Assembly (NCBI RefSeq): GCF_016801865.2 | Contig: NC_068937.1 | Span: 34,871,692 to 34,935,691 of the forward strand | Origin: Culex pipiens pallens | Taxonomy: Eukaryota; Arthropoda; Insecta; Diptera; Culicidae | Direction: 5' to 3' | DNA length: 64,000 nt | Shown here: one piece after another, positions 45,749-57,661 of the stretch | How positions within the stretch are numbered: position 1 is the first letter of the stretch | Layout of the letters: each line of letters opens with the position of its first letter | Notes under the pieces: model-generated | The model's database searches: none | What the model was told of the DNA's origin: nothing | Seen by the model: only the letters and a program-made list of their open reading frames with translations | Program-made: the position numbers and the translations under genes

Positions 45749-46018
45749 ACAACCTGCGCTAACTAACATTCCCGTCCCTTAAAATCGAGGTCTACAAACT
45801 GACACGGTGGCCGCCGTTGGTGGCCAATGACTGTTACCTATTCGCAATTGATCTAGCTTTAGCAATCATGGTGTTTTATCTTTTCGGCGCATTCATACAT
45901 GCTGTTGATAAGGGAAACACTACTAGATCGTCGAAGCCTATGATCAGTGCTGAAAGGATATTACGGTTCTGTTCAGCAACGGAGGGGCAACCATGGGTGA
46001 TCTCTCATGCTCATGCTC
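45749..46018 (+). mobile_element. 5'-truncated LINE-like 3' end with 23-bp duplication
   Basis: A duplication of about 23 bp ending TCAAATTTCTT flanks it (45725-45748 and 46019-46041; one T longer on the left). The 270-bp insert is GC-richer than its surroundings and ends in CATGCTCATGCTC, a short-tandem tail. The 100-codon frame that overlaps it continues into flanking DNA and is not a gene. The LINE clade cannot be named from 270 bp. Confidence 0.75.
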
Positions 46019-46104
46019 AATTATTTTTTTTCAAATTTCTTCATCAAAAATTGGTCTGGATGGCTGAAAATTTATCTTTCAGAATCTATATAAAAAAACG
46101 TTAC

Positions 46105-49100
46105 TTAATCCACCCTTAGGTGGTTGGTGCCTTCCTCACATTTAGAGGGTAATGTTATCCAAAATAGATACAAAAGGGTGGACCAGTTTTCTTATCAACA
46201 TGATTCATTATTCATACCATCAGATTGGGTAGTCAGATATTCATAATTCAGGGCTCTTATGTGCTTATAACTTTTGATAGGGTTGTCAGATCTGCGATCT
46301 ATTGAACTCATTGAAAAGGTCTTTTGATAACCTATCCAACGACAAGTCGCATGATAGATCCGGATAACGTTTATGTCAAAATATCTGATATCCGGCCTCT
46401 CATAAGTTCATAAATAACACTTAAGTACTTATAACTTTTGATAGGGTTGTCAGATCTGCAATCTATTGAATTCGTTGGAAAGGTCTTTCGATTACCTATC
46501 CAACGATCAGTCGCATGATAGATCCGGACAACGTTTTCATCAATATATGAGCAATTCTCGCTGAAACCGTCCCACTAGATGCACATGTTCTCAAATCGTT
46601 ACGGCAATGTTCTCATTCGATTCAGCGCACCAAAAAACCATAAAAACAACCTTCGAACCAATGAAAATGTCAGCCGTTAGCCACCTGTAAATAAAAACTT
46701 GTTTTGAACAATGGATTTTTTCGAAAAAATGCCCTAATTTGAAGAAATGGTATCTCCCAAAATACATTACCAAACATCAAAAACTTATGTATCGTTGGAA
46801 AGGTAATCGCGAGGGCTTTCTATCGCACCTTGATAAACATTTTGAAAATTATTTTTTCAAGGGTAATTTTCAGGATTTTTGGGAAACTTACTCTTAATTT
46901 TGAATTTTGACCGTGTTCGCAACCACTTATCGTTACGAAACCATTTTCATTCGAAAGATTGGACGATTTTGCATAAAATTAACTTGAGAAAAGTAGTGTA
47001 ATGAAATAGTTTTCGTATAGTTATTAACGGATGAAAGAAATTGGTAAAATTTCAGTTAAAAATAATCAAAGCTCAGACTTCAGAAATGAGCCTTATTTAC
47101 AGGCAAAACAAAGCAGGATTGTATTTGAGCCGAATGTACAGTCATCTGAGGCAAATCTGGACATATAGGATGAATAGGGACAGTTATTTCAACTATGCTT
47201 TCACTCATTAGATCATATTTTTAATTTGTTTATGTAAAAGCATACATAAACAAACAAGTTTCTAAATTTTAAGCTTTTAAGTACTCTGAAAACTAATGTC
47301 CTTACTTAGACTGTAGTCTCGATTCGCCACATTTCACTGAAGTAATATTTTATGCACCGAATTTGTTTTAGGAAGGTCTGCTTTATTTGTAATCGTGCAC
47401 ATAAAAGTGCAAAGTTGAAATCAATATTTTTTGATCAAGTTAAAATTTGGTGGGGCTGTTGATACCATCAAAACAAGCAAGAAACTCGATTTTCGTCCAA
47501 ATCGGACTACGTTGGGATTCATTCAACTTTAATTTTAATTGCTCTAAATATGAAAACCAATTATAAAGTTTTCATTTGCGCAACATAAATACACTGAAAA
47601 TAGTTTTAATTGAAAAACAGACTACACCTATTGATTCAACGTAAAATTATCTTTCTAGTAAATTCTGGCTCGACTTTGTACGGCTTGCGGTTTTAGAGAC
47701 ATAGCAGTTTGAAAATGAAGGAAACTTTGGGGTGGTGTCAAATAAAAGGGCGTTGTTCGATTTGGACGAAAATCGAGTTTCTTGCTTGTTTTGATGGTAT
47801 CAACAGCCCCACCAAATTTTAACTTGATCAAAAAATATTGATTTCAACTTTGCACTTTTATGTGCACGATTACAAATAAAGCAGACCTTCCTAAAACAAA
47901 TTCAGTGCATAAAATATTACTTCAGTGAAATGTGGCGAATCAAGACTACAGTCTAAGTAAGGACATTAGTTTTCAGAGTACTTAAAAGCTTAAAATTTAG
48001 AAACTTGTTTGTTTATGTATGCTTTTACATAAACAAATTAAAAATATGATCTAATGAGTGAAAGCATAGTTGAAATAACTGTCCCTATTCATCCTATATG
48101 TCCAGATTTGCCTCAGATGACTGTACATTCGGCTCAAATACAATCCTGCTTTGTTTTGCCTGTAAATAAGGCTCATTTCTGAAGTCTGAGCTTTGATTAT
48201 TTTTAACTGAAATTTGACCAATTTCTTTCATCCGTTAATAACTATACGAAAACTATTTCATTACACTACTTTTCTCAAGTTAATTTTATGCAAAATCGTC
48301 CAATCTTTCGAATGAAAATGGTTTCGTAACGATAAGTGGTTGCGAACACGGTCAAAATTCAAAATTAAGAGTAAGTTTCCCAAAAATCCTGAAAATTACC
48401 CTTGAAAAAATAATTTTCAAAATGTTTATCAAGGTGCGATAGAAAGCCCTCGCGATTACCTTTCCAACGATATATAAGTTTTTGATGTTTGGTAATGTAT
48501 TTTGGGAGATACCATTTCTTCAAATTAGGGCATTTTTTCGAAAAAATCCATTGTTCAAAACAAGTTTTTATTTACAGGTGGCTAACGGCTGACATTTTCA
48601 TTGGTTCGAAGGTTGTTTTTATGGTTTTTTGGTGCGCTGAATCGAATGAGAACATTGCCGTAACGATTTGAGAACATGTGCATCTAGTGGGACGGTTTCA
48701 GCGAGAATTGCTCATATATGAGATCCGGCCTCTTAAAAGTTCATAAATAACACTTAAGTGCTTATAACTTTTGATAGGGTTGTCAGATCTGCAATCTATT
48801 GAACTCGTTGGAAAGGGATTTTGATTACCTATCCAACGACAAGTCGCATGGTAGATCCGGACAACGTTTTCATCGAAATATATGAGATCCGGCCTCTAAA
48901 AGGTTCATAAATAACACTTAAATGCTTATAACTTTTGATAGGGTTGTCAGATCTTCAATGTCTTGGACGCGTTTGAAAGGTCTCTTTATTACCTTTCTAA
49001 AAATGTATAGCATGACGGGTTTTCTTACAAAAACCACCCTTTTTACAATCTTCCGGACTTTTGTTAGAAATTGTTTTTTTAGCATAACTTTTGAAGTACT

Positions 49101-49368
49101 TAACTAAACTTTATAATTTTTAATAGTGACTTATAGGACCCCAAGACGGATCGAATGAGACCAAAACGGTCCAAATCGGTTCAGCCAGTGCCGAGATAAT
49201 CCAGTGCAAATTTTTATGATCAACATCCCACCACACACACAGACATTTGCTCAGAATTTGATTCTGAGTCGATATGTATACATGAAAGTGGGTCTAGGAG
49301 GTAAAACTAACAAGTTCGTTTTCTGAGTGATTTTATAGCCTTTCCTCAGTAAGGTGAGGAAGGCAAAA
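46105..49368 (+). mobile_element. Family Z element with about four 164-bp units, split by a giant hairpin
   Basis: Left end TAATCCACCCTTAGGTGGTT..GTGCCTTCCTCAC; right end AGCCTTTCCTCAGTAAGGTG..AGGAAGGCAAA. Unit marker TTGATAGGGTTGTCAGATCT occurs at 46274, 46438, 48771 and 48935; spacing is 164 bp, or about 162 across the middle pair once the hairpin and its duplication are removed. Units are reverse complements of the satellite unit at 61639-64000. Last 450 bp (48960-49368) parallel 24100-25124. Confidence 0.85.
46548..48714. mobile_element. Giant hairpin element, 2167 bp, arms about 960 bp
   Basis: The left arm (46548 to about 47507) and right arm (about 47757-48714) are reverse complements with only a few mismatches that I could find (for example near 46782, 47045, 47328 and 47358), so identity is above 99%. 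The spacer is about 250 bp. Ends are TGAGCAATTCTCGCTG and its reverse complement. TATA flanks it on both sides, and removing it restores the Z sequence TCAATATATGAGATCC. A 60-codon frame occurs identically in both arms at 46591-46773 and 48489-48671, as symmetry requires. No transposase seen. Confidence 0.92.
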
Positions 49369-49766
49369 TGTAGATTCTAACGGAACTTTCAAGATAAATA
49401 ACTTTATCTGTCATGAAACACTTAAAATAAAATTGCAGTGCAATTTGACATTTAATTTTGTTCTTAAAAGCGACAAGCCTTTCTTTTACATTTCCAAATA
49501 CATATTTTTAAATTCAAAATATAGAAATCTAATAAAAAACGATCTTCCAAATATTTTTCATTTTTTAGTTTGAACGAAACTTTATCCATGCATTCGAAAA
49601 ACCTGATGAAAAAAATAATAAAAATCATTTTTTAAGGCTGAATCGAATTTGCAATCGAAAATTACTTAACATTTTTTTTGATAAAATGACCGTTTTGGAA
49701 AATTACATATTTGTAAACCTTTTGCAAGAGTAAAAGCTTGATTTTAAAATATTGAAATGATTTTTA
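49369..49766. other. AT-rich unassigned DNA
   Basis: Nothing recognised except Y-like phrases near 49640-49700. Confidence 0.4.
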
Positions 49767-49927
49767 GGGACCATCCATAAACCACGTGGACACTTTTTTG
49801 GGAATCTAGTACCCCCCCCCCCCCTCGTGGACAATTGTCCATACAAAAAAAACTTTTTTGTATGGATCGTGGACAATCGCCATACCCCCCCCCCCCTAAA
49901 ATGTCCACGTGGTTTATGGATGGTCCC
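49767..49927. mobile_element. MITE with GGGACCATCCATAAACCACG ends
   Basis: Perfect 26-bp inverted ends (49767-49792, 49902-49927). Inside is an inner palindrome (GTGGACAATTGTCCATACAA and partner) flanked by two poly-C tracts, 49812-49824 and 49885-49896. A single decayed end is at 51191-51224. Confidence 0.9.
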
Positions 49928-51190
49928 TTTATTGAAAAGATCAAAAATATTCACAAAAGTTTCACTATTTAACCCTCTACAACCCAACCCTTCCTCTAGA
50001 CAGGCATCGATCAAATAATTCATCAAAAATCAAATTTAAAACCAATTTTAGATCTAAAATTGGAAAATAATATTATCAAAAACAAAGAAAAACTAAACAA
50101 GATATGAGATAAAAATATTAAAAATGAAATAATGAAATTTGAAAACATAAACAAGAGAAGTAATTTTTTTGATAGAGCAAAAGTTGCTTAAAATGACCTC
50201 CTAAACAATGGAAAAATAAAAAATAACGAAAATACATTTGGACAATAGAGGGTTAACATTAAAAATCGGAACAGTTTAAAATTACAGAGAACTTAGGTGA
50301 CACTTAAAAAATCATTTTCATCAATACGCATTCTTTGTGAGGCTGTATCTCACAAAACTTATTGTCCGATTTTCATAGTTCAAAAGAAAAAAAATATAGG
50401 AAATTTTCTCAGCTCTTTAAAAACATTTTTTGAGGTTCTTTTCTTGCAAGAATTATTTTTAAAATGCAAAAATAAAAATATCGAAGATGTGTACTAAAAG
50501 GTAGCAAAAATATAAAAACGGTACAATTTATCAAAAAAAGAAATATTTCAAAAATTCATGTCTCCTAAACCAGATGACTTATGACTAAGAAGAAGAATTT
50601 TTTAGTTCTATAAAACACATAAAAAATATAAAATAAAAAAAAATACTTACTTTGGGTTTTCAACTTTTAGTAATAGAACGTTTAATAAAAAAAATCGGAA
50701 ATTTGTTTTTTTTTTCTGCTTGCCTATTTTTCCGAAAAGTTCAAATCATATACAACAACTATCCCGAAGACACAAAACGGATCAGAAAATCCCTTCTCAA
50801 GATTCAGAATTTTATATATTTTCATACCCAAGGTATAGGAAAAATGTGTGACAGGAGGGAGGGGGGGGGGGGGGTCTGAAATCCCGAAAATCCCTGGACG
50901 TAATATTTGAACTAACCCAAAGTAGCCTATAATTTTCGTATGGTCCTCAGGATCATTTTCCCATCATTAACTATAAAAATATTTTTTTGAAAATTCAGGC
51001 CTATAAGGGTTGTATAAATGAAGAACTAGAGGGTTTGGGATTTGGGATTACTCATTCTCATAAACTTTGATTCATTTTAGAAATGCGGATCTAAATATTA
51101 ATTACACATTCTTAAACCCATTGATTTGTAATTGAATGATGGTTTTCCTAATAATGTTTATTTTTATGGATGACATCAATCTTCTAAAAG
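49928..51190. other. AT-rich DNA with a 14-G tract
   Basis: G14 at 50861-50874, after AGGAGGGA. Y-like phrases at 50330-50400 and 50750-50800. No gene. Confidence 0.4.
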
Positions 51191-51224
51191 GGGCATCCAT
51201 AAACCATGTGGACACTTTTTTGGA
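51191..51224 (+). mobile_element. Decayed end of the GGGACCATCC MITE
   Basis: GGGGCATCCATAAACCATGT then GGACACTTTTTTGG matches 49767-49800. The right end is absent. Confidence 0.65.
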
Positions 51225-52119
51225 AATTTCAGACTCTGTTCATTATAAAAAACGGCCAAAAAATTCTTATTTGCCAGGTCTCTTTTATTATTAAATTCAC
51301 ACCAACGGGTACAATTGATTGAATAATTGGGTAAAATTTTCCAATTGAATATAATTCGATTTGCCCACAATAAAACAATTTTATACTTGCAGACTCGATC
51401 AACAGCAAACAAACCACCATTATTATGCAAATTAACTGAAACTGCTAACTCACGAACTGTAATTTGGTATTTCCCACATTATTTTTTGTATCCTCGTCCA
51501 GCCCATTCCGGCAGTGGCAGTAATCTTAAAACCACGTCAAAACGATGAATTATTTAATAACCACTCTCCACTGTTGGCTGCTGCTAACGAAATTAACAAT
51601 TATTAGTTTTGACGTTAATTGACGAGTCGTGCCGTTTTTTGCGCAGTCAAATGCCAACCAGCAAAACCCAGCCGGTGAATAATACATGAAGCCCCCCGAT
51701 CCTGGACTTCGTTTCAACTCAATTAAAGTCAATTTAGTTTAAAGCTAGTTTCGTGAGTTTCTTCATTTCGAGAGCCACAACAAAAGGCGCACTTCTTAGT
51801 ACGGACTGCTCCTCGGTCGCAAAGTTTTGTGACTTGTTGCTGTTCGGAAAAGACAGAAAGTCAAGAGCATAACCTAGAATTAGAGTAATTGAATAATTAA
51901 GGAACGGCCCTGCAAGCCACCACCATTTTAATCTGAATAATTGATCACGAACCGAGCAGCAACAGTTTGCGTTAAACGACGTGACCGAGAGCTGCCACGA
52001 GGCCAGTAAAGCATCCCCAATAACATCATCGTTAGTGCTCGCCCGCGCCGCCGGAGCGGGGTTTCTGTGGGAAGTCGGACATTTTGGACAGGAAGTGGTT
52101 ATTCTGATAAGAAGACTTT
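51225..52119. other. Unique DNA, GC-richer after 51480
   Basis: Single-copy within the window, no supported gene. It includes a GCCCGCGCCGCCGGAGCGGG patch (52040-52059) just before the TCTGAC array. Confidence 0.4.
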
Positions 52120-52697
52120 CTCTGACTCTGACTCTGACTCTGACTCTGACTCTGACTCTGACTCTGACTCTGACTCTGACTCTGACTCTGACTCTAACTC
52201 TGACTCTAACTCTGACTCTGACTCTGACTCTGACTCTGACTCTGACTCTGACTCTGACTCTGACTCTGACTCTGACTCTGACTCTGACTCTGACTCTGAC
52301 TCTGACTCTGACTCTGACTCTGACTCTGACTCTGACTCTGACTCTGACTCTGACTCTGACTCTGACTCTGACTCTGACTCTGACTCTGACTCTGACTCTG
52401 ACTCTGACTCTGACTCTGACTCTGACTCTGACTCTGACTCTGACTCTGACTCTGACTCTGACTCTGACTCTGACTCTGACTCTGACTCTGACTCTGACTC
52501 TGACTCTGACTCTGACTCTGACTCTGACTCTGACTCTGACTCTGACTCTGACTCTGACTCTGACTCTGACTCTGACTCTGACTCTGACTCTGACTCTGAC
52601 TCTGACTCTGACTCTGACTCTGACTCTGACTCTGACTCTGACTCTGACTCTGACTCTGACTCTGACTTTGACTCTGACTCTGACTCTGACACTGACT
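52120..52697. repeat. (TCTGAC)n hexamer array, about 96 copies
   Basis: Almost perfect 6-bp tandem repeat over 578 bp with a few point variants (CTCTAACTC twice near 52192-52208, GACTTTGAC near 52664, CTGACACTGAC at the right edge). Five of six frames are open through it, which explains the long L-T, S-D, S-E and Q-S frames; none is a real protein. Confidence 0.98.
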
Positions 52698-53340
52698 TCG
52701 CATTCGAGTTGCTTTTTTGTTACAATTTGGCCCCGAATAATTCCCCAGAGAATCCCTCCCAGGCCATATGGTTGTTATCCTGGGCGGAAGCCCACCAGTT
52801 TTTTTGTTCCAAAAGTCGAAATAATTGATGGCTTGCCGTTAAAAATGACAAAATTGCAACCGTTCCGACCATCCATCAGTGGCGTCATCAGTTTTAACTG
52901 CGCGCCGTCCCATGTGGACCTTCGAAGGGCCACGTGGGCCCTACTACCGCTGCCCATAGAGACACATACACATATAAATTTCAAATGTCAAGTGCACACA
53001 AACAAAAGAGCGGTAAACATCCGATACATCGGTCGCGAAGGATGGTCCGCGGGAACATTAAAATGGGGCTCTAAAAGTTCAAAACCCATCGCGGCAGCAG
53101 CAGCATCCTGCCAGTTTGGTTTGGTTGGGTGGTTTTGCTGGGTCCGTTCGCGACAGCAAGATAAATGTGACACGTGTTTGAACAAATATTACACACTGTG
53201 TGCAGGCCACCACGTTTTGTAGAAGCTGGGGGAGGATGGTCCACCACCACAACGCGCTGGCTGGGTAGGGGATGGAAACGTTTAGTGTGTGGCTCTGGTG
53301 AAAAATGGACTTATCATTATTTAACGATCTGTGGTAAAAA
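52698..53340. other. Unique GC-richer island
   Basis: Single-copy text, with GCGGCAGCAGCAGCATCCTG near 53090. The frame entering from the array is an artefact. No gene supported. Confidence 0.4.
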
Positions 53341-55326
53341 CGCCACTGAAATGTAAATTAATGTTTGAAAAGGTAACCATTACTGTCATGAAACATTCAG
53401 TTTCATTCGAGCTTTTCGGCAAAGAATATTGTGTAGTATAACTGAATAGTAATGATTGCAATAAACATACATATTTTTCAAACTTAATACTGTTCGAAGT
53501 TCCATTATTTGTATTGAGCAAAACAACCTCAAATTGATTGGGATCGCATTGCAAATGTACATGCAACAAGTATGAATTTAAATTTTATTAAGGTGAAGCC
53601 GTTGATCATTTTCGAAGAAAATTGATCATCACTATAAAATATTCTGTATTAAATTCAATTTAACGAATTTCAGCACCAAAAGGAATCAGCATGTGCCGGT
53701 TGATGCCTTCTTGAAGCCACTGAAGAATTTTTTGATCTAAATCAATTGTGCTTAAAAATTTATATAATTTTGTGGCACAGTCATTGACGTCCTAGTTGGC
53801 AATCATTGATTAATGACGATTTCCATAACTGTACAAAGAATGGGATTCTAAACAACTTGTAGAAGGAATTTTGTCAAAATATTGAAAGCGACGCAAAATT
53901 TATATCTTTGAACGAAAAATTTTCAGCATCGTCAGCAAAGGCTCGGGGCAGCAGTGCCGTATTTGCGACACGCTTCAAGTAGATATTAAGTAGTGACGCG
54001 GCATTCGAGCAGGTTGTGCTCGGGTGTTAGTTGAATTTAGAATAAAATAAATTAAGTAATCTCCGGGGAGATTTTGCGTTTCATAATGTAGGAGATATCA
54101 CGTCTTCATATGCGCAAGGCCTTACCGCTCGGCGGCGCATACGACACAAAAAGTTTTGATTAAGAATCTTTCTACTTGAAACAATTTCACACGTTTCAAT
54201 GTGAGAGAAACCAGTAAATATCGTAGAACTTTTCATAAGGCATTTTTGGAAATGTTCAATGAAAACACAAAAATACTGATGAAAAACTGTCATTTTCTGT
54301 TTTTCATCATTTTCAAATAACGAAACGTTAAAAAAATAACAGAAATTCAAAAATCTTCAGCTGTTAATGTAATTTCATTTTTAAATAACCTATTTTGATC
54401 ATTTGGCCCGCAAGCTCATTTGAACTTCATATTTGGCTTTTTTCGTGTGATCTTCCAACTTTAAAAATAGTCAGCAGTCCTAACCAAATATGCTACATTT
54501 TTTTTTGTAATTTTGTAATTTTATCAAAATTATGGGAACATTTTGATCAATATTGCCAAGCAAATTTTGTTTGCCTTTTACAAAAATTTAAAAAGTTGAT
54601 ATCAATAATTACACAATACGACATTTTGGTAGCTTATGTCAGTAAACGCTTCAGTTTCATCAAGGTATAATAGATTTACGCTCCCTGAACACGCTCCAAT
54701 CGACAGAATTAAATTTTAGTGAGTTCCCTGCCAATAAATATAATTGTAAATTTCGGGAATAAAAATTACGGAATCACCTTAAAAATAAATAAATATTTTT
54801 TTCATATATATTTTCTTGTTGTTATTTTGGAAAACAGAATGCGTTATTTTTCGAACAAATCTCTGTTATTATTCTGTGATATTATAACTAAACTGGGTGC
54901 TTTAATAAAAAGTCCTGACCTCGTGACAATAAGAGAACTTGAACTTTTTCAAATGTTTCCACCTGCTCGGGTTTGTTAAGTTAACTAAGAGGGGGGAGGG
55001 GGTTGGGGGGGGTCTTTAAACTTTCTATAAAAAGTTCATTTTTAGAGCAAGAGTGAGTTTTTTTTCTGTAATTTTCTATAACAAAATATCAAATTGAATG
55101 ATACGATAAATAATAACAAGCTTAAACTTCCCACAACACTTTCAAAAACTCGTCCTTAAAATGCCAATAACTTCAAAAGGGTACACATTACCAAAAAATG
55201 AAGAGTCATTTTCGATTGCAAATTTAATTTTGCATTTTAAAACTATTTTTAATATTTTGTTCACCAATATTTTATGTTAAAAAAATATATAACCGGTACC
55301 TCTTTTAAATCTAGCGCAACTTATTA
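53341..55326. other. AT-rich DNA with one dispersed repeat
   Basis: Apart from 53791-53921 nothing is recognised. A GGGGGGAGGGGGTTGGGGGG patch is at 54991-55010. Frames of 82-91 codons are AT-biased and motif-free. Confidence 0.4.
53791..53921 (+). repeat. Dispersed repeat, partner of 33332-33500
   Basis: Reverse-complement match to 33332-33500 in ordered blocks (see that entry). Confidence 0.7.
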
Positions 55327-55690
55327 AGGCCGTTTCAAATATTTTACAAAGTTTATGTCGCCCCCTAACCCCCCCCTTCAAAATCAGTCTGAAAAATCAA
55401 GGGGCAACAAAATTTGTTTTTTCAAAAAACTTGAAAATTTCAATGGATATAGAAGTCTAATCGACTGAGAACAATCTAAATTGCCTTTTTCTGCATTGAT
55501 AATCATATTTAGTGTGTTTGGGTTCGTTTAAAAATATCCGCAAAAACTTTTTTTTCTCGCCACTTTTTTTTTTGTCAATACTTAGAAATTAATTAATTAT
55601 TGCAAAACGGCTGGACAGGTTTATAATGCATTTTAAACAATCTTATCATTCAAATGTATGTATAAATACATATTTTAGAATTCAAGTAGA
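55327..55690 (+). mobile_element. Family X copy, truncated
   Basis: Starts AGGCCGTTTCAAATATTTT and contains CCCCCCCTTCAAAATCAGTC, AATCAAGGGGCAACAAAATT and GTGTGTTTGGGTTCGTTTAA, parallel to 1690-1860 and 39430-39610. Confidence 0.6.
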
Positions 55691-55881
55691 ATTTGAAGTG
55701 GAATTTAAAAAAAAAACTTTTGTCCTTGCTATTTACCTGAAGACACTTTAATGATAAAATTTTTTTTCTCAAGATACAAATTATATGAGAGGAATTCTCT
55801 AGATTTTCTCAAAAAATCCTAGTTGTCATAATTATACTTTTTGATTTGCATGCAACTTGTTTGAATTTCAAAAAGGCTTAA

Positions 55882-56497
55882 CGGGTTACATACATGTAAA
55901 TCGGTAAAAAAGTCAAAGGTTGGTATGAGCACACACACCTAATTTTATTTAAAATCTGTTTTCAGGACATTTTCATCTATCAACAAAACAAGTTTGAAGA
56001 CTGCCGAGATATAGCTATTTGAAGTTAGCAGTTTCAAAAAACGGGTGCCACGATATCTCAACACTGCCTAGACCAAATCGGCTCAAAAGATGCATGCATG
56101 CAGTGCATGACAAAAATATTTTTGTGTTTTTCAAATAAAAAATCGTCAGTTTCTGATTTTTGTATTTTTTTAAAAAGCAAAATTTAAAAATCGAGCTTCG
56201 TCATGCACACGGGTTATGTCTTGAGAGTCTTCACCCCAAATTTCAGCCAATTTGGTTTACCCCATCTCGAGATATCGTGGCACCCGTGAATCAACTCGGT
56301 GTTTAAAGAAAAACGAACAGAAAGTTTGACAGTTCGCTTTGCGCATGGCAACATTTTGAGCTTAAATCGTTTCTTACTCAGTTTAATCATGAAGTATCAT
56401 GATGAAACTTTCAGGAGTGATTGAAAATCATATTTTAGTGGATTTAATAAATTTCTGTATTACGAAATTTTGTGATTTTCTACATGTATGTAACCTC
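55882..56497. mobile_element. MITE flanked by TTAA, 616 bp (piggyBac-like flank)
   Basis: TTAA at 55878-55881 and 56498-56501. Ends CGGGTTACATACATGTA and (reverse complement) GAGGTTACATACATGTA. Inside, an inverted pair GGGTGCCACGATATCTC (56043) and GAGATATCGTGGCACCC (56270) gives a second hairpin layer. TTAA targeting is a piggyBac habit, but the terminal bases are not diagnostic. Confidence 0.75.
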
Positions 56498-56659
56498 TTA
56501 AATCATATCATTTAGCCCTTTTGAAGTGTATTTTGTGATTTAAAAAATCTGCAATTATATTCTTCAGAGAAAAATTTCACACGAGTTTCCCTTTTTTATC
56601 TTTCATCGATTGAAAATGAAGGGTCAGTTGAGTAGAACTTATTTTTTTTGTAATTTATT

Positions 56660-57292
56660 AAACTCTTTGCAAGACCATATCTCAGCAACCAACAATCGAA
56701 TCAACAATGATCAAAAAATGAAATTATAGTGAATTTTCCCAGCTTTGATGTTTTTTTAACATGATCAAGGCTGTAACTAAAAAACGGTGCATTTTAGCTA
56801 AATTTAAAGTTAGTACTATTCGATTAGAAATTCCATTTGACATTTTAAGTTGATTTTTCAAACTTTTCATAAAACAAATTGTCCGCATATCCCTTAGCTC
56901 AAAGTTGGCACATTTTGTCTGCTTAAACAGTTAAAAAATGAAAACATTACCCCTTTGAGGTCAAGTTAGTCAAAGTCGAGTTTTTGTGATGAAAAGCTAT
57001 TTAAAAAATGGGTATTTTTGTAAGAGTGCCACTTTGTTTCCTGAACAGTCTTTAACTAACCTACAACTTTGCCCAAGACACCAAATCGATCAGTTAATCC
57101 CTTTACGAGTTACAGATTTTTGAATGTTTCCATAGCACTTTTTTATGGACGGCCCCCAAATTTGTATGGAGATTTGTGTCAAGAAACAATTGAAGCAAAA
57201 TAGCATATTTGGACATAAAGAATCGATGGACGAAGTTTCAAACAAATAAAAAAAAAAATACCATGAAAAGTCGATTTGCGAAGTTCTAGAGA
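56660..57292 (+). mobile_element. Family Y copy, right half
   Basis: Follows the order of 10000-10748: ATATCTCAGCAACCA, ACAACTTTGCCCAAGACACC, AAATCGATCAGTTAAT, GACGGCCCCCAAATTTGTAT, GTCGATTTGCGAAGTTCTAG and terminal AGAGAATTGTTAC. The mirror arm is absent. Confidence 0.6.
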
Positions 57293-57455
57293 ATTGTTAC
57301 TAAAGCCTTGTTTGGAAAAAATATGATGCAAAATGGCTGCTTTTGACATTGGGAATGCATATACAAAGTTTCATTCAAATTAAAACTATATAAATCAGAG
57401 TTGGAGTTTATGTATTTTGAATGTCTGAAGTTACGGTTGGAGCCTGAGATCGGTT

Positions 57456-57661
57456 CTTTATCCAGAATTTTTAAGCGAAGAGGGCGTTACGAATGGTACA
57501 CACCCGAATTATCAAAATCATGCAGTAATACCAACATTACAAAAAAGTGAGCCATGGAGCGACAGCCACACTTTTTTGTAATGTTGGTACCACTGTGCGA
57601 TTTTGACATTTCGGGCGTGCACCGTTCGTAACGCCATCTTCGCTTAAAAATTGGATAAAGT
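57456..57661. mobile_element. Palindromic MITE, about 206 bp
   Basis: Left CTTTATCCAGAATTTTTAAG and the reverse complement of the right end, CTTTATCCAATTTTTAAG, then GCGAAGAKGGCGTTACGAA pair over about 42 bp. A second inverted layer (ACCAACATTACAAAAAAGTG and partner) lies inside around 57530-57590. Confidence 0.85.

Noticed and set aside
45817..46119. 100-codon frame MVANDCYLFAIDLALAIMVF.. as a membrane protein gene
   Set aside because: It starts inside a 270-bp retroposed insert and runs across its 3' border into flanking T-rich DNA and the Z element.
46591..46773. Identical 60-codon frames on opposite strands (46591-46773 and 48489-48671)
   Set aside because: A necessary result of the palindrome; no start context and no known family.
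51981..53222. Long frames of 413, 253, 197 and 165 codons across the TCTGAC array (L-T, S-D, S-E, Q-S repeats)
   Set aside because: They exist because a 6-bp repeat without stops in five frames is open by construction. Flanking parts show no domain.
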